A stretch of DNA of 64,000 nucleotides from Pseudorhodoferax soli (GTDB lineage: Bacteria; Pseudomonadota; Gammaproteobacteria; Burkholderiales; Burkholderiaceae_C), in NCBI RefSeq assembly GCF_003337555.1, contig NZ_QPJK01000007.1, positions 382,553 to 446,552 on the forward strand. The letters are read 5' to 3'. This document shows, piece by piece, positions 43,420 to 50,947 of the stretch (position 1 is the first letter of the stretch; each line of letters opens with the position of its first letter). Position numbers and translations under genes: made by a program. Below the pieces are notes generated by a model that saw nothing but the letters and a program-made list of their open reading frames with translations, did not search any database and was not told the DNA's origin.

Positions 43420-44382
43420 ATGCACGTCGTTTCTCGCCGGGCCCTGGCGGCCCTCGTCCTCGCGCTGCCCTTCACGGCCGCGCTGGCCAATGACTATCCC
43501 AACAAGCCCGTGCGCGTGATCATCCCGTTCCCGCCGGGCGGCACGCTGGACACCGTGGGCCGCCTGCTCGCGCAAAAGCTCAGCGAGCAGACCGGCCAGA
43601 ACTTCATCGTCGACAACCGGCCGGGCGGCAACGCCACCATCGGCGCGGGCGCGGTGGCCAAGTCGCCGGCCGACGGCTACACGCTGCTGTTCAACGCCTC
43701 GACCTTCACCACTTCCACGCACTTCCTGAAGACGCCGCCCTACGACCCTGCGACCGACTTCACGCCGATCGCGCTGGTGGCCAAGGCGCCGCTGTCGGTC
43801 TCTGTCAACAAGGACCTGCCGATCACCGACGTCAAGTCGCTGATCAGCCATGCCAAGGCCAATCCGGGCAAGCTCAGCTTCGCCGTCGGATCCATCGCCT
43901 CGGCCGGGCATTTCTCGACCGAACTGATCAAGAGCAGCGCCGGCCTGAACCTGCAGATCGTGCCCTACAAGGGCTCGGCGCCGGCCTACCAGGACCTGGT
44001 GGGCGGGCAGATCGCCGGCTTTGTCGACCCGGTGCTGGGCGCCACCTCGTTCTACAAGAGCGGCATGCTCAAGATCATCGCCGTGACCTCGAAGACGCGC
44101 CTGCCCACGCTGCCCGAAGTGCCCACGGTCGGCGAGACCATTCCCGGCTACGAGTTCTACAGCTGGTACGGGCTGTGGGGGCCGGCCAAGCTGCCGGCCG
44201 AGGTCACGGCCAAGCTCAACGCCGAGGTCAACAAGGCATTGGCTGGCGAGATGAAGGAACGGCTCACCAGCCAGGGCATCCTGCTCGGCGGCGGCAGCCC
44301 CGACGAATTCGCGCGCTTCCAGAAGGACGACACGGCGCGCGCGTTCAAGACCATCGCCGATGCCAACATCCGCCCCGAGTGA
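43420..44382 (+). CDS. Second Bug family receptor of the cluster
   Basis: A 320-residue periplasmic binding protein with a signal peptide cut near ALAND. Hallmarks: YPNKPVRVIIPFPPGGTLDT, SPADGYTLLFNASTF and IVPYKGSAPAYQDLVGGQIA. It is clearly distinct from the receptor at 40006, so the cluster has two ligand specificities or binds two related compounds. CCGGAG precedes the start. Its end overlaps the SDR gene by 23 bases. Confidence 0.92.
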   Translation: MHVVSRRALAALVLALPFTAALANDYPNKPVRVIIPFPPGGTLDTVGRLLAQKLSEQTGQNFIVDNRPGGNATIGAGAVAKSPADGYTLLFNASTFTTSTHFLKTPPYDPATDFTPIALVAKAPLSVSVNKDLPITDVKSLISHAKANPGKLSFAVGSIASAGHFSTELIKSSAGLNLQIVPYKGSAPAYQDLVGGQIAGFVDPVLGATSFYKSGMLKIIAVTSKTRLPTLPEVPTVGETIPGYEFYSWYGLWGPAKLPAEVTAKLNAEVNKALAGEMKERLTSQGILLGGGSPDEFARFQKDDTARAFKTIADANIRPE

Positions 44383-45061
44383 GGCCCGTGCCGTCGTGAC
44401 CGGCAGCAGCGCCGGCATTGGTGCTGCGATCGCCCAGGCCCTGCTCGCGCAGGGCTGGGCCGTGACGGGCATGGACCGCGCACCAGCGTCCATCGCCCAC
44501 GCGGGCTACCAACACGTGCAGGTGGACCTGGCCGACGGTGCCGCCACCGAGACTGCGGCCCGTGCCGTCGAAGCCGCGCAGGCTTTCGTGCACGCGGCCG
44601 GCGTGCTGCGCGTGGCGCCGCTGGGCAGCCTGCAGCCCGACGATGGCGCCCGCATGTGGCAGCTGCACGTGGACGCGCCAAGCCGCATCGCCAACATCCT
44701 GCTGCCCGCCATGGCGCGCGCAGGCCGGGGCCGCGTGGTGTTGATCGGCAGCCGCGTCGCCAGCGGCGTGGCCGGGCGCAGCCAGTACGCCGCCACCAAG
44801 GCCGCCATGCTGGCGCTCGCGCGCAGCTGGGCGGCCGAGGTCGTGGCCCAGGGCGTCACGGTCAACGTGGTCTCGCCGGCCGCCACACGCACCGGCATGC
44901 TGGCCGACCCGGCGCGCCAGGCCGAGAAACCCAAGCTGCCGCCCATGGGCCGGCTCATCGAACCTAATGAGATCGCCGCGCTCGTGGGCTTCCTGCTCTC
45001 GCCCGCGGCGGCGCCCATCACGGGCCAGGACATCCGCGTCTGCGGCGGCGCGTCGCTATGA
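44360..45061 (+). CDS. Short-chain dehydrogenase/reductase
   Basis: A 233-residue NAD(P)-dependent enzyme. The cofactor motif is VVTGSSAGIGAAIAQAL. The catalytic serine is in VVLIGSRVASGV, and tyrosine/lysine in SQYAATKAAMLALA. The C-terminus SPAAAPITGQDIRVCGG is the usual SDR ending. It probably interconverts an alcohol and a ketone of the cluster substrate. It overlaps the receptor gene upstream by 23 bases and shares an ATGA with the next gene. Confidence 0.88.
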   Translation: MPTSAPSEARAVVTGSSAGIGAAIAQALLAQGWAVTGMDRAPASIAHAGYQHVQVDLADGAATETAARAVEAAQAFVHAAGVLRVAPLGSLQPDDGARMWQLHVDAPSRIANILLPAMARAGRGRVVLIGSRVASGVAGRSQYAATKAAMLALARSWAAEVVAQGVTVNVVSPAATRTGMLADPARQAEKPKLPPMGRLIEPNEIAALVGFLLSPAAAPITGQDIRVCGGASL

Positions 45062-45960
45062 CGGCGTCCAAATCTCCCGTCGGTCTCATCGGCCTGGGCC
45101 TCGTGGGCCAGGCCATCGCGCAGCGCCTGCGCGCTGCCGGCATCGCCACGCTGGGCCACGACATCCGGGCCGAGGCGCGCGCGGCCTTCGCGGCGCAGGG
45201 CTTCGCAGCGGCCGACAGTGCATGCGCGCTCGGCGAACGCTGCGAGACCGTGGTGCTGGCCGTCTTCGACACGGGCGGCGTGATCGACAGCGTGGAAGGC
45301 GCAGCAGGCCTGCTGTCGGCCACGGCGCCGCGCACGCAGCTGCTCATCGACTGCTCCACCGGCGACCCCGACAAGCTGCAGGCGCTGGCCGGCCGGCTCG
45401 CCGCGCGCGGGCTGGGCTTCGTCGAAGCCCCGCTGTCCGGCTCCAGCGAGCAGATCGCAGCCGGCCAGGCCACCATGCTGGTCGGCACCGACAGGGCCAC
45501 CCTGGCCCGCGCGGCGCCGCTGCTGGACTGCATCGCCGCCAAGCGCGTGCATGTGGGCGGCGCCGGCATGGGCGCGCGCGCCAAGCTGGCCACCAATCTG
45601 GTGCTGGGCCTGAACCGCGCCGTGCTGGCCGAAGGCATGGTCTTCGCCGAACGCCTGGGCATCGCGCCCGCGGCCTTCCTCGAACTGGTGCTGGCCACGC
45701 CCGCACGCTCTGGCGCGGCCGAGGCCAAGGGCCGCATGATGGTCGAGGAGCGCTTCGCGCCGCAGTCGCGCATCCGCCAGCACCTGAAGGATGTGGACCT
45801 CATGCTGGCCGCCGCCGCAGACCAGGGCCAGGCCCTGCCGCTGTCCCAGACCCACGCCGCGCTCATGCGGGCGGCCATCGCCGCCGGCGACGGCGAACTC
45901 GACAACGCCGCCATCGTCCGCCAGTTGCGGCGCGAGCGCATTCCCCCCACCTCTTCCTGA
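45058..45960 (+). CDS. NAD-dependent beta-hydroxyacid dehydrogenase (3-hydroxyisobutyrate dehydrogenase family)
   Basis: A 300-residue enzyme. The Rossmann motif is VGLIGLGLVGQAIAQRLRAA. The substrate motif is FVEAPLSGSSEQIAAGQATM, and the catalytic lysine is in GAGMGARAKLATNLVLGLNR. Family members act on 3-hydroxyisobutyrate, tartronate semialdehyde, or sulfolactaldehyde-like acids. Translation is coupled to the SDR (ATGA). Confidence 0.9.
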   Translation: MTASKSPVGLIGLGLVGQAIAQRLRAAGIATLGHDIRAEARAAFAAQGFAAADSACALGERCETVVLAVFDTGGVIDSVEGAAGLLSATAPRTQLLIDCSTGDPDKLQALAGRLAARGLGFVEAPLSGSSEQIAAGQATMLVGTDRATLARAAPLLDCIAAKRVHVGGAGMGARAKLATNLVLGLNRAVLAEGMVFAERLGIAPAAFLELVLATPARSGAAEAKGRMMVEERFAPQSRIRQHLKDVDLMLAAAADQGQALPLSQTHAALMRAAIAAGDGELDNAAIVRQLRRERIPPTSS

Positions 45961-45970
45961 CACACCCGCC

Positions 45971-46846
45971 ATGCGCGATTTCTCTTCCAGCCACGAATGG
46001 CTCTCCATGAACACCGCCACCGTGCGCAAGCAGTGGGAGTTGCCGCAAATCATCGACGCGTGCGCACGCCGCGGCATCCGCGCCATCAGCCCCTGGCGCG
46101 ACCAGGTGGCCGCCGCTGGCCTGGAGGCCACGCGCCGGCAGCTGAAAGAGCACGGCATGCAACTTTCCGGCTACTGCCGCGGCGGCTTCTATCCGGCTGC
46201 CGACAAAGCCGGTCTGGCGGCGGCGCTCGACGACAACCGCCGCGCCATCGACGAGGCCAAGACGCTGGATGCGGCATGCCTCGTGCTGGTGGTCGGCTCG
46301 CTGCCCGGCGCGCTGCAAGGCAAGCCGGCCTACACCGACATCGCACGTGCCCGCAACGAGGTGCGCGACGGCATCGCCGCCTCGCTCGAGTACGCACGCG
46401 AGGTCGGCATGCCGCTGGCCATCGAGCCGCTGCACCCCATGCAGGCGGCCGAGCGCGCCTGCATCAACACGCTGGAACACGCGCTGGACCTGTGCGATGC
46501 ACTCGACCCCGGCCAGACCGGCATGCTGGGCGTGGCCATGGATGTCTACCACTGCTGGTGGGATCCCAAGCTCGAGCAGCAGATCGCACGCGCCGGCGAT
46601 GCGAAGAACACGCGCCTCCTGGCCTACCACGTCTGCGACTGGCTCACGCCCACGCGCGACCTGCTGAACGACCGCGGCATGATGGGCGATGGCGTGATCG
46701 AGCTCAAGAAGGTGCGCGGCTGGGTCGAAGCGGCCGGCTTCAGAGGCTTCGCCGAGGTCGAGATCTTTTCGGAACTCGATTGGTGGCAACGCCCCGGCGC
46801 CGAGGTGCTCGACACCTGCATCGCGCGCCACAAGAGCGTGGTGTGA
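45971..46846 (+). CDS. Sugar phosphate isomerase/epimerase-like TIM barrel
   Basis: A 291-residue xylose-isomerase-like barrel. Metal ligands of the family are recognisable: LAIEPLHPMQ (glutamate), AMDVYHCWWDPKL (aspartate, histidine), YHVCDW (histidine) and AEVEIFSE (glutamate). Members epimerise or isomerise keto sugars, or dehydrate inosose. It starts ten bases after the hydroxyacid dehydrogenase and ends the cluster. Combined with the oxidoreductase and DUF993 proteins it suggests a non-phosphorylating sugar or sugar-acid pathway. Confidence 0.86.
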   Translation: MRDFSSSHEWLSMNTATVRKQWELPQIIDACARRGIRAISPWRDQVAAAGLEATRRQLKEHGMQLSGYCRGGFYPAADKAGLAAALDDNRRAIDEAKTLDAACLVLVVGSLPGALQGKPAYTDIARARNEVRDGIAASLEYAREVGMPLAIEPLHPMQAAERACINTLEHALDLCDALDPGQTGMLGVAMDVYHCWWDPKLEQQIARAGDAKNTRLLAYHVCDWLTPTRDLLNDRGMMGDGVIELKKVRGWVEAAGFRGFAEVEIFSELDWWQRPGAEVLDTCIARHKSVV

Positions 46847-46864
46847 GCGCGGTATAAACCGCGC
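46847..46864. promoter_or_regulatory. Inverted repeat before the EamA gene
   Basis: GCGCGGT-ATAA-ACCGCGC has perfect 7-bp arms and ends one base before the GTG start codon at 46866. It contains a TATAAA hexamer, so it may be a promoter overlapped by an operator, or an RNA hairpin in the 5' end of the message. No T-run follows. Confidence 0.4.
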
Positions 46865-46865
46865 C

Positions 46866-47780
46866 GTGCACATTCTCACGACCCACGCAGCCGCCAACAG
46901 ACGCGGCATCTGGATGATGGTCGGTGCCATGGCGGGCTTCGTCGTCAACGACGCCATCGTCAAGCACGTGAGCGAGGACATGCCCTCGGCGCAGCTGATC
47001 TTCCTGCGCGGCGCGCTGGCCTCCTTGCTGGTGCTGGGCATGGCCTTGGCGCTGGGTGCGCGCAGGCAGTTGCGCCACGCGCTGCATCCCCGCGTGGCGG
47101 CGCGCGCAGCGGTGGACGCCTGCGCCACGGTGATGTACCTGCTCTCGCTGTTCCATCTGCCGCTCGGCAATGCGACGGCCATCAACCTTGCGGCGCCGCT
47201 GTTCATGGTCGTGTTCGCGGTGTGGTTCCTGAAGGAGCGCCCTGGCGCAGCGCGCTGGCTGGCCGTGGCCTTGGGCTTCGCCGGCGTGCTGTGCGTGGTG
47301 CAGCCCAGCAGCGAAGGATTCAATGCCTGGGCTTTGCTGTGCCTGGCCGGCACGCTGTTCCATGCCACGCGCGACCTGCTCACGCGCCGCATCGATCCGG
47401 CCATCCCCTCCATCGTGGTCACGCTGTCCACGGCGGTGGCCGTCACGCTGCTGTCGGGCGCCCTATCGCTGGCGCAGGGCTGGCAGCCCTTCACCGCGGC
47501 ACAGCTGGCCTGGCTCGCGGGCGCATCGGTGTTCCTGGTGGCCGGCTATTTCCTGATCATCCAGTGCATGCGCCAGGGCGAGCTTTCGCTGACGGCGCCA
47601 TTCCGCTACGCGGCCTTGCTGTTCGCCGTGGTGCTCGGCTACGTCGTCTGGGGCGACGTGCCCGACGCCTGGGCCTGGTGCGGCATCGCGCTGCTGGTGG
47701 GCTCGGGCCTGTACGTGGTGCACGACCAGCGCGGCCGCACGGCACGGGCCGAGCGTCTGGCGCTCGAAGCACAGGAATAA
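46866..47780 (+). CDS. EamA/DMT family transporter
   Basis: A 304-residue, ten-helix protein. First repeat: WMMVGAMAGFVVNDAIVKHV, with MPSAQLIFLRG. Second repeat ends LLFAVVLGYVVWGDVPDAWA. It resembles DMT proteins of the RhaT/S-adenosylmethionine-carrier-like group; the substrate is unknown. The frame begins with GTG one base after an inverted repeat; an ATG at 46914 would remove 16 residues but keep the first helix. Confidence 0.84.
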   Translation: MHILTTHAAANRRGIWMMVGAMAGFVVNDAIVKHVSEDMPSAQLIFLRGALASLLVLGMALALGARRQLRHALHPRVAARAAVDACATVMYLLSLFHLPLGNATAINLAAPLFMVVFAVWFLKERPGAARWLAVALGFAGVLCVVQPSSEGFNAWALLCLAGTLFHATRDLLTRRIDPAIPSIVVTLSTAVAVTLLSGALSLAQGWQPFTAAQLAWLAGASVFLVAGYFLIIQCMRQGELSLTAPFRYAALLFAVVLGYVVWGDVPDAWAWCGIALLVGSGLYVVHDQRGRTARAERLALEAQE

Positions 47781-47794
47781 CGCCAAGGCCTCTT

Positions 47795-47840
47795 GAAAAC
47801 ATCCAACGGCCATCCATATGGATGGTATGAGGATGTTTTC
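47795..47840. promoter_or_regulatory. 46-bp symmetrical dyad abutting the ribbon-helix-helix gene
   Basis: Outer arms GAAAACATCC (47795-47804) and GGATGTTTTC (47831-47840) are exact inverted copies. Between them, separated on each side by five bases, is the perfect palindrome CCATCCATATGGATGG (47810-47825) with the same centre. The element contains four CATCC/GGATG units and ends directly at the start codon, including the GAGGA ribosome site. It is the probable autoregulatory operator of the encoded regulator, and as RNA could also hide the ribosome site. Confidence 0.8.
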
Positions 47841-48254
47841 ATGACCAACACCACGTCCATTGCGCGCATCAGCGAGTCCGAGAAGCTGACCATCAACCTG
47901 GGCTACGTCGATCTGGGCCAGATCGACCTGCTGGTGGCCGAGGGCTTCTACGCCAACCGCAGCGATTTCATCCGCACCGCCATCCGCAACCACCTGGCGA
48001 CGCATGGCGACGCGTTGCGCCAGGTCGTCGCGCGCAAGATGCTGGTGCTCGGCCTACAGCAGTTCTCGGCAGCCGACCTCACACGGGTTCGCGCGGCCGG
48101 CGAGAAACTGCAGATCAGGGTGCTGGGATTGGCCAGCATCGCGCCCGATGTGCCAGCAGAACTTGCGGCGGAGACCATCGAATCCATCACCGTACTGGGT
48201 GCGCTGCATGCGAGCCCGGCCGTCCGTGCCGCATTGGCCGGACGCATCCACTGA
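47841..48254 (+). CDS. Ribbon-helix-helix (CopG-like) transcription regulator
   Basis: A 137-residue protein. Residues about 10-50 form the ribbon-helix-helix: SEKLTINLGYVDLGQIDLLV, then AEGFYANRSDFIRTAIRNHL, the standard second helix. The remaining 85 residues are an uncharacterised C-terminal domain, longer than in plain CopG repressors. An unusually symmetrical dyad sits immediately upstream. The esterase gene follows after 15 bases, so the regulator probably controls itself and the esterase. The ATG at 47841 was preferred to an in-frame start inside the dyad. Confidence 0.85.
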   Translation: MTNTTSIARISESEKLTINLGYVDLGQIDLLVAEGFYANRSDFIRTAIRNHLATHGDALRQVVARKMLVLGLQQFSAADLTRVRAAGEKLQIRVLGLASIAPDVPAELAAETIESITVLGALHASPAVRAALAGRIH

Positions 48255-48269
48255 AACGAGAACTCCCCC

Positions 48270-49352
48270 ATGAAGCACCTGTTCACCGAGCTGTTCGGCG
48301 ATGCCACGCGCCTGACACAGGGTGGCCAACTCCAGGCCGCCACCGACCTCATCCATCGCACGCTGCGCGATGCCGGCCTGGCTGGCGCGGCACCGAGGCA
48401 GGAGCCGCCGGACCCGCGGAACGTCATCGATGCCGAGAGCCGCGTGATCGCCGACGAAGTGCCGCCCGACGCGGCCGCGCGCCATGCGCACGAAGCGTCG
48501 CCCGCTGCCGAGCAATGGCTGGACGGCAGCTTCAGCCACCGCGGCCGCACAGTGGCCTACAAGCTCTACGTGCCGCCCACTGCGGCCGGTGCCGTGCCTG
48601 CGCCGCGCCCACTGCTCGTCATGCTGCACGGCTGCACGCAGGACGCGGACGATTTCGCCGCCGGCACGCGCATGAACCAGCTGGCCCGCGCGGCGGGCAT
48701 GCTGGTGCTGTACCCCGTGCAGACCCAGCACGCCAACGCGCAGAAGTGCTGGAACTGGTTCAAGCCCCAGCACCAGCGGCGCGACCAGGGCGAGCCGGCC
48801 CTGCTGGCCGCCCTGACGCGGGAGGTCATGGGGGCGCATGCGGTCGATGCCGCGCGCGTCTACGTGGCCGGCCTGTCGGCAGGCGGCGCCATGGCCGACA
48901 TCCTGGGCCGCCACCATGCCGACCTGTTCGCCGCCGTGGGCGTGCATTCCGGTCTGCCGCTGGGCGCGGCGAGCGATCTGCCCTCGGCCCTGGCAGCCAT
49001 GCGCAGCGGCCCCGCGGCCGCGGCCACGGCGGACCTGCCGGCGTGTCCGGTGATCGTGTTCCACGGCGACGCGGACAGCACGGTGCATCCCGCCAACGGC
49101 GCCGCCGTCGCACGCGCCGGCCAGCAACACGGGCAGCCCGACATCACCAAGGGCCGCGCGCCCAACGGCAAGGGCTTCACCCACACCGTCTACCGCGGCG
49201 CCGACGGCAGCAGCCAGGTCGAACACTGGCTGCTGCACGGCCTGGGCCATGCCTGGTCGGGCGGCAGCGCCCAGGGCAGTTACACCGCGCCGGGTGGCGT
49301 GGATGCCAGCGCCGAGATGCTGCGCTTCCTGCTGTCGCACAGGCGTCCTTAG
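48270..49352 (+). CDS. PHB depolymerase-family esterase (LpqC-like)
   Basis: A 360-residue alpha/beta hydrolase. Oxyanion region: LVMLHGCTQDADDFAAGTRM. Nucleophile: VYVAGLSAGGAMAD. Acid: VIVFHGDADSTVHPANG. Base: HGLGHAWSGGSAQGSYTAPG. This is the catalytic domain of short-chain polyhydroxyalkanoate depolymerases and feruloyl esterase-like enzymes. The N-terminus (MKHLFTELFGDATRLTQGGQ) is not a signal peptide, so action in the cytoplasm is likely, unlike extracellular depolymerases. Co-transcribed with the ribbon-helix-helix gene. Confidence 0.88.
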   Translation: MKHLFTELFGDATRLTQGGQLQAATDLIHRTLRDAGLAGAAPRQEPPDPRNVIDAESRVIADEVPPDAAARHAHEASPAAEQWLDGSFSHRGRTVAYKLYVPPTAAGAVPAPRPLLVMLHGCTQDADDFAAGTRMNQLARAAGMLVLYPVQTQHANAQKCWNWFKPQHQRRDQGEPALLAALTREVMGAHAVDAARVYVAGLSAGGAMADILGRHHADLFAAVGVHSGLPLGAASDLPSALAAMRSGPAAAATADLPACPVIVFHGDADSTVHPANGAAVARAGQQHGQPDITKGRAPNGKGFTHTVYRGADGSSQVEHWLLHGLGHAWSGGSAQGSYTAPGGVDASAEMLRFLLSHRRP

Positions 49353-49390
49353 CCGCCACAGGCTTGCCGCACGCCGCCTAGAATCGTTCC

Positions 49391-49414
49391 GCGCCGGCCT
49401 TCACGGGCCGGCGC
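49391..49414 (+). other. GC-rich hairpin between the esterase gene and the FMN riboswitch
   Basis: GCGCCGGCC and GGCCGGCGC pair over 9 bp around a six-base loop, 38 bases after the esterase stop. AAAG rather than a T-run follows. It may end the esterase message or simply precede the riboswitch. Confidence 0.4.
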
Positions 49415-49420
49415 AAAGCG

Positions 49421-49595
49421 TTCTCAGGGCGGGGTGCAATTCCCCACCGGCGGTGATGGCGGGGCAACCTGCACAAGCCCGCGAGCGCCTCGCACCGCAC
49501 GGTGCGAGGGTCAGCAGATCCGGTGCGATCCCGGAGCCGACGGTTAGAACGTGTTCGATGCGAGCACGTTCTTAAAGTCCGGATGAAAGAGAGCG
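49421..49595 (+). promoter_or_regulatory. FMN riboswitch (RFN element)
   Basis: All conserved blocks of the RFN aptamer are present in order: TTCTCAGGGCGGGGTGCAAT, CCCACCGGCGGTGATG, GCCCGCGAGCGCC, GGTCAGCAGATCCGGTG, GATCCCGGAGCCGACGGTTA and AGTCCGGATGAAAGAGA. An extended variable stem (AACGTG...CACGTT) precedes the last block. FMN binding represses the downstream riboflavin gene. The aptamer ends 95 bases before ribH. Confidence 0.96.
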
Positions 49596-49610
49596 CGAAC
49601 GCGGTATCCC

Positions 49611-49635
49611 GCGCGCGTCCGCCATGGACGCGCGC
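49611..49635 (+). other. Hairpin in the riboswitch expression platform
   Basis: GCGCGCGTCC and GGACGCGCGC form a perfect 10-bp stem around GCCAT, 16 bases after the aptamer and 54 bases before the ribH start. No T-run follows, so control is more likely translational or Rho-dependent than by an intrinsic terminator. Confidence 0.55.
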
Positions 49636-49689
49636 AGGCCATGCGCTCGTGCGCCCTGATTCAGGCCAACCTTGCTCCAAGGAAACACC

Positions 49690-50193
49690 ATGAGTCAGCT
49701 CAACGACCTTCCTCTCTCCTCCCACAGCAGCAGCGAGCAGCGCCGCATCGCCTTCGTCGAGGCGCAGTGGCATTCCGACATCGTGCACCAGGCACGCGAC
49801 GCCTTCCTCGCCGAGATGGAGCGCCAGGGCATTGCGCGCGAGCGCATCGACGTGCTCGACGTGCCTGGCGCGTTCGAGATCCCGCTGCATGCCAAGCGCC
49901 TGGCCCAGTCGGGCCGCTACGCCGCCGTGGTCTGCTGCGCGCTCGTCGTCGACGGCGGCATCTACCGCCACGAGTTCGTCGCCAACACGGTGGTCAGCCG
50001 CCTGATGGACCTGCAACTGGAAACCATGGTGCCCATGATTTCGGCCGTGCTGACGCCGCACCACTTCCATGAACACGTGGAACACCGCAAGTACTTCCAC
50101 CAGCACTTCGCGGTGAAGGGCACGGAAGCCGCGCAGGCCTGCGTGCAGACTATCGCCGGGCTGCAGCGCCTGGACGCGCTGCTCGCCGCTTGA
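49690..50193 (+). CDS. ribH: 6,7-dimethyl-8-ribityllumazine synthase, type II (RibH2-like)
   Basis: A 167-residue enzyme condensing 3,4-dihydroxy-2-butanone 4-phosphate with the ribityl-amino-uracil, the penultimate step of riboflavin synthesis. Landmarks: FVEAQWHSDIVHQARDAFL, DVPGAFEIPLHAKRLAQSGR, YAAVVCCALVVDGGIYRHEF and the histidine-rich LTPHHFHEHVEHRKYFHQHF, which resembles the decameric type II enzyme of Brucella (RibH2). No other rib gene lies nearby; this is a stand-alone gene under the FMN riboswitch. AAGGA precedes the start. Confidence 0.93.
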   Translation: MSQLNDLPLSSHSSSEQRRIAFVEAQWHSDIVHQARDAFLAEMERQGIARERIDVLDVPGAFEIPLHAKRLAQSGRYAAVVCCALVVDGGIYRHEFVANTVVSRLMDLQLETMVPMISAVLTPHHFHEHVEHRKYFHQHFAVKGTEAAQACVQTIAGLQRLDALLAA

Positions 50194-50197
50194 CGGC

Positions 50198-50947
50198 CTA
50201 ACGGCGCAACAGCTCGGGCAGTGCGGACGCCAGGATGGCCACGCCCGAGGCCGTCAACAGACCCAGCACCAGGCGGCGGAACGCCGCCTCGGACAGGCCC
50301 TGGTAGAGCCGCGCGCCCAGCAACACCGGCACCAGCACGGCCGCAGCCACGATGGCCAGCAGCGGCACCATGGCGGCCGTCAGGTGGCCGCCCAGCACAT
50401 GCAGGGCCAGCGCCACGCTCAGCATGGCCAGGTTGAAGTTCTGGACCACGGCGCGCTGGGCGTCGCGCGGGTAGCCACGCAGGGTGCACCACAGCGTGGG
50501 CACCGTGCCCGACAGGCCGCCGATGCCGCCCATCACGCCGCCGACGAATCCAGCCAAGCCGTCGCCCAGCCGCCCGCCCCGGATGCGCGGCAGCCGCGCC
50601 GACAGCAGCATGGCCGGGCACCAGACCACCAGCAGCAGGCCCAGCGCGGCCTTGAACACCACCACGTCCAGCCGCGGCAGCAGCCACAGGCCCAGCGGCA
50701 CGCCGCACAGGCCGCCGACCACGAAGGGCCAGAGCAAGGCCTTGTCGGGCATGCGGCGCTGGGTGAAGGCGGCAATCACCTGCCCGGTCCAGCCGCCGAA
50801 GATCGCGAGCGATGCGCCCAGCAGTGGGTCCAGCGTCCAGGCCCAGACCGACAGCGAGACCATGCTGAACGCAAAGCCCGACAGGCCTTGCACGAAACCG
50901 GCCAGGGCCGCACCGATGGCGACCCAGGCGACCAGCGCCAGCGACAC
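50198..50947 (-). CDS. TauE/SafE family membrane transporter
   Basis: A 249-residue protein with about eight helices in two repeats: GAALAGFVQGLSGFAFSMVS in the first and GFVGGVMGGIGGLSGTVPTL in the second, the classical TauE/SafE motifs. Members export sulfite or organosulfonates or move small organic anions. The start is GTG, immediately after the stop of the MFS gene, so the pair is co-translated. It is convergent with ribH, only four bases apart. Confidence 0.88.
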   Translation of the reverse strand: MSLALVAWVAIGAALAGFVQGLSGFAFSMVSLSVWAWTLDPLLGASLAIFGGWTGQVIAAFTQRRMPDKALLWPFVVGGLCGVPLGLWLLPRLDVVVFKAALGLLLVVWCPAMLLSARLPRIRGGRLGDGLAGFVGGVMGGIGGLSGTVPTLWCTLRGYPRDAQRAVVQNFNLAMLSVALALHVLGGHLTAAMVPLLAIVAAAVLVPVLLGARLYQGLSEAAFRRLVLGLLTASGVAILASALPELLRR

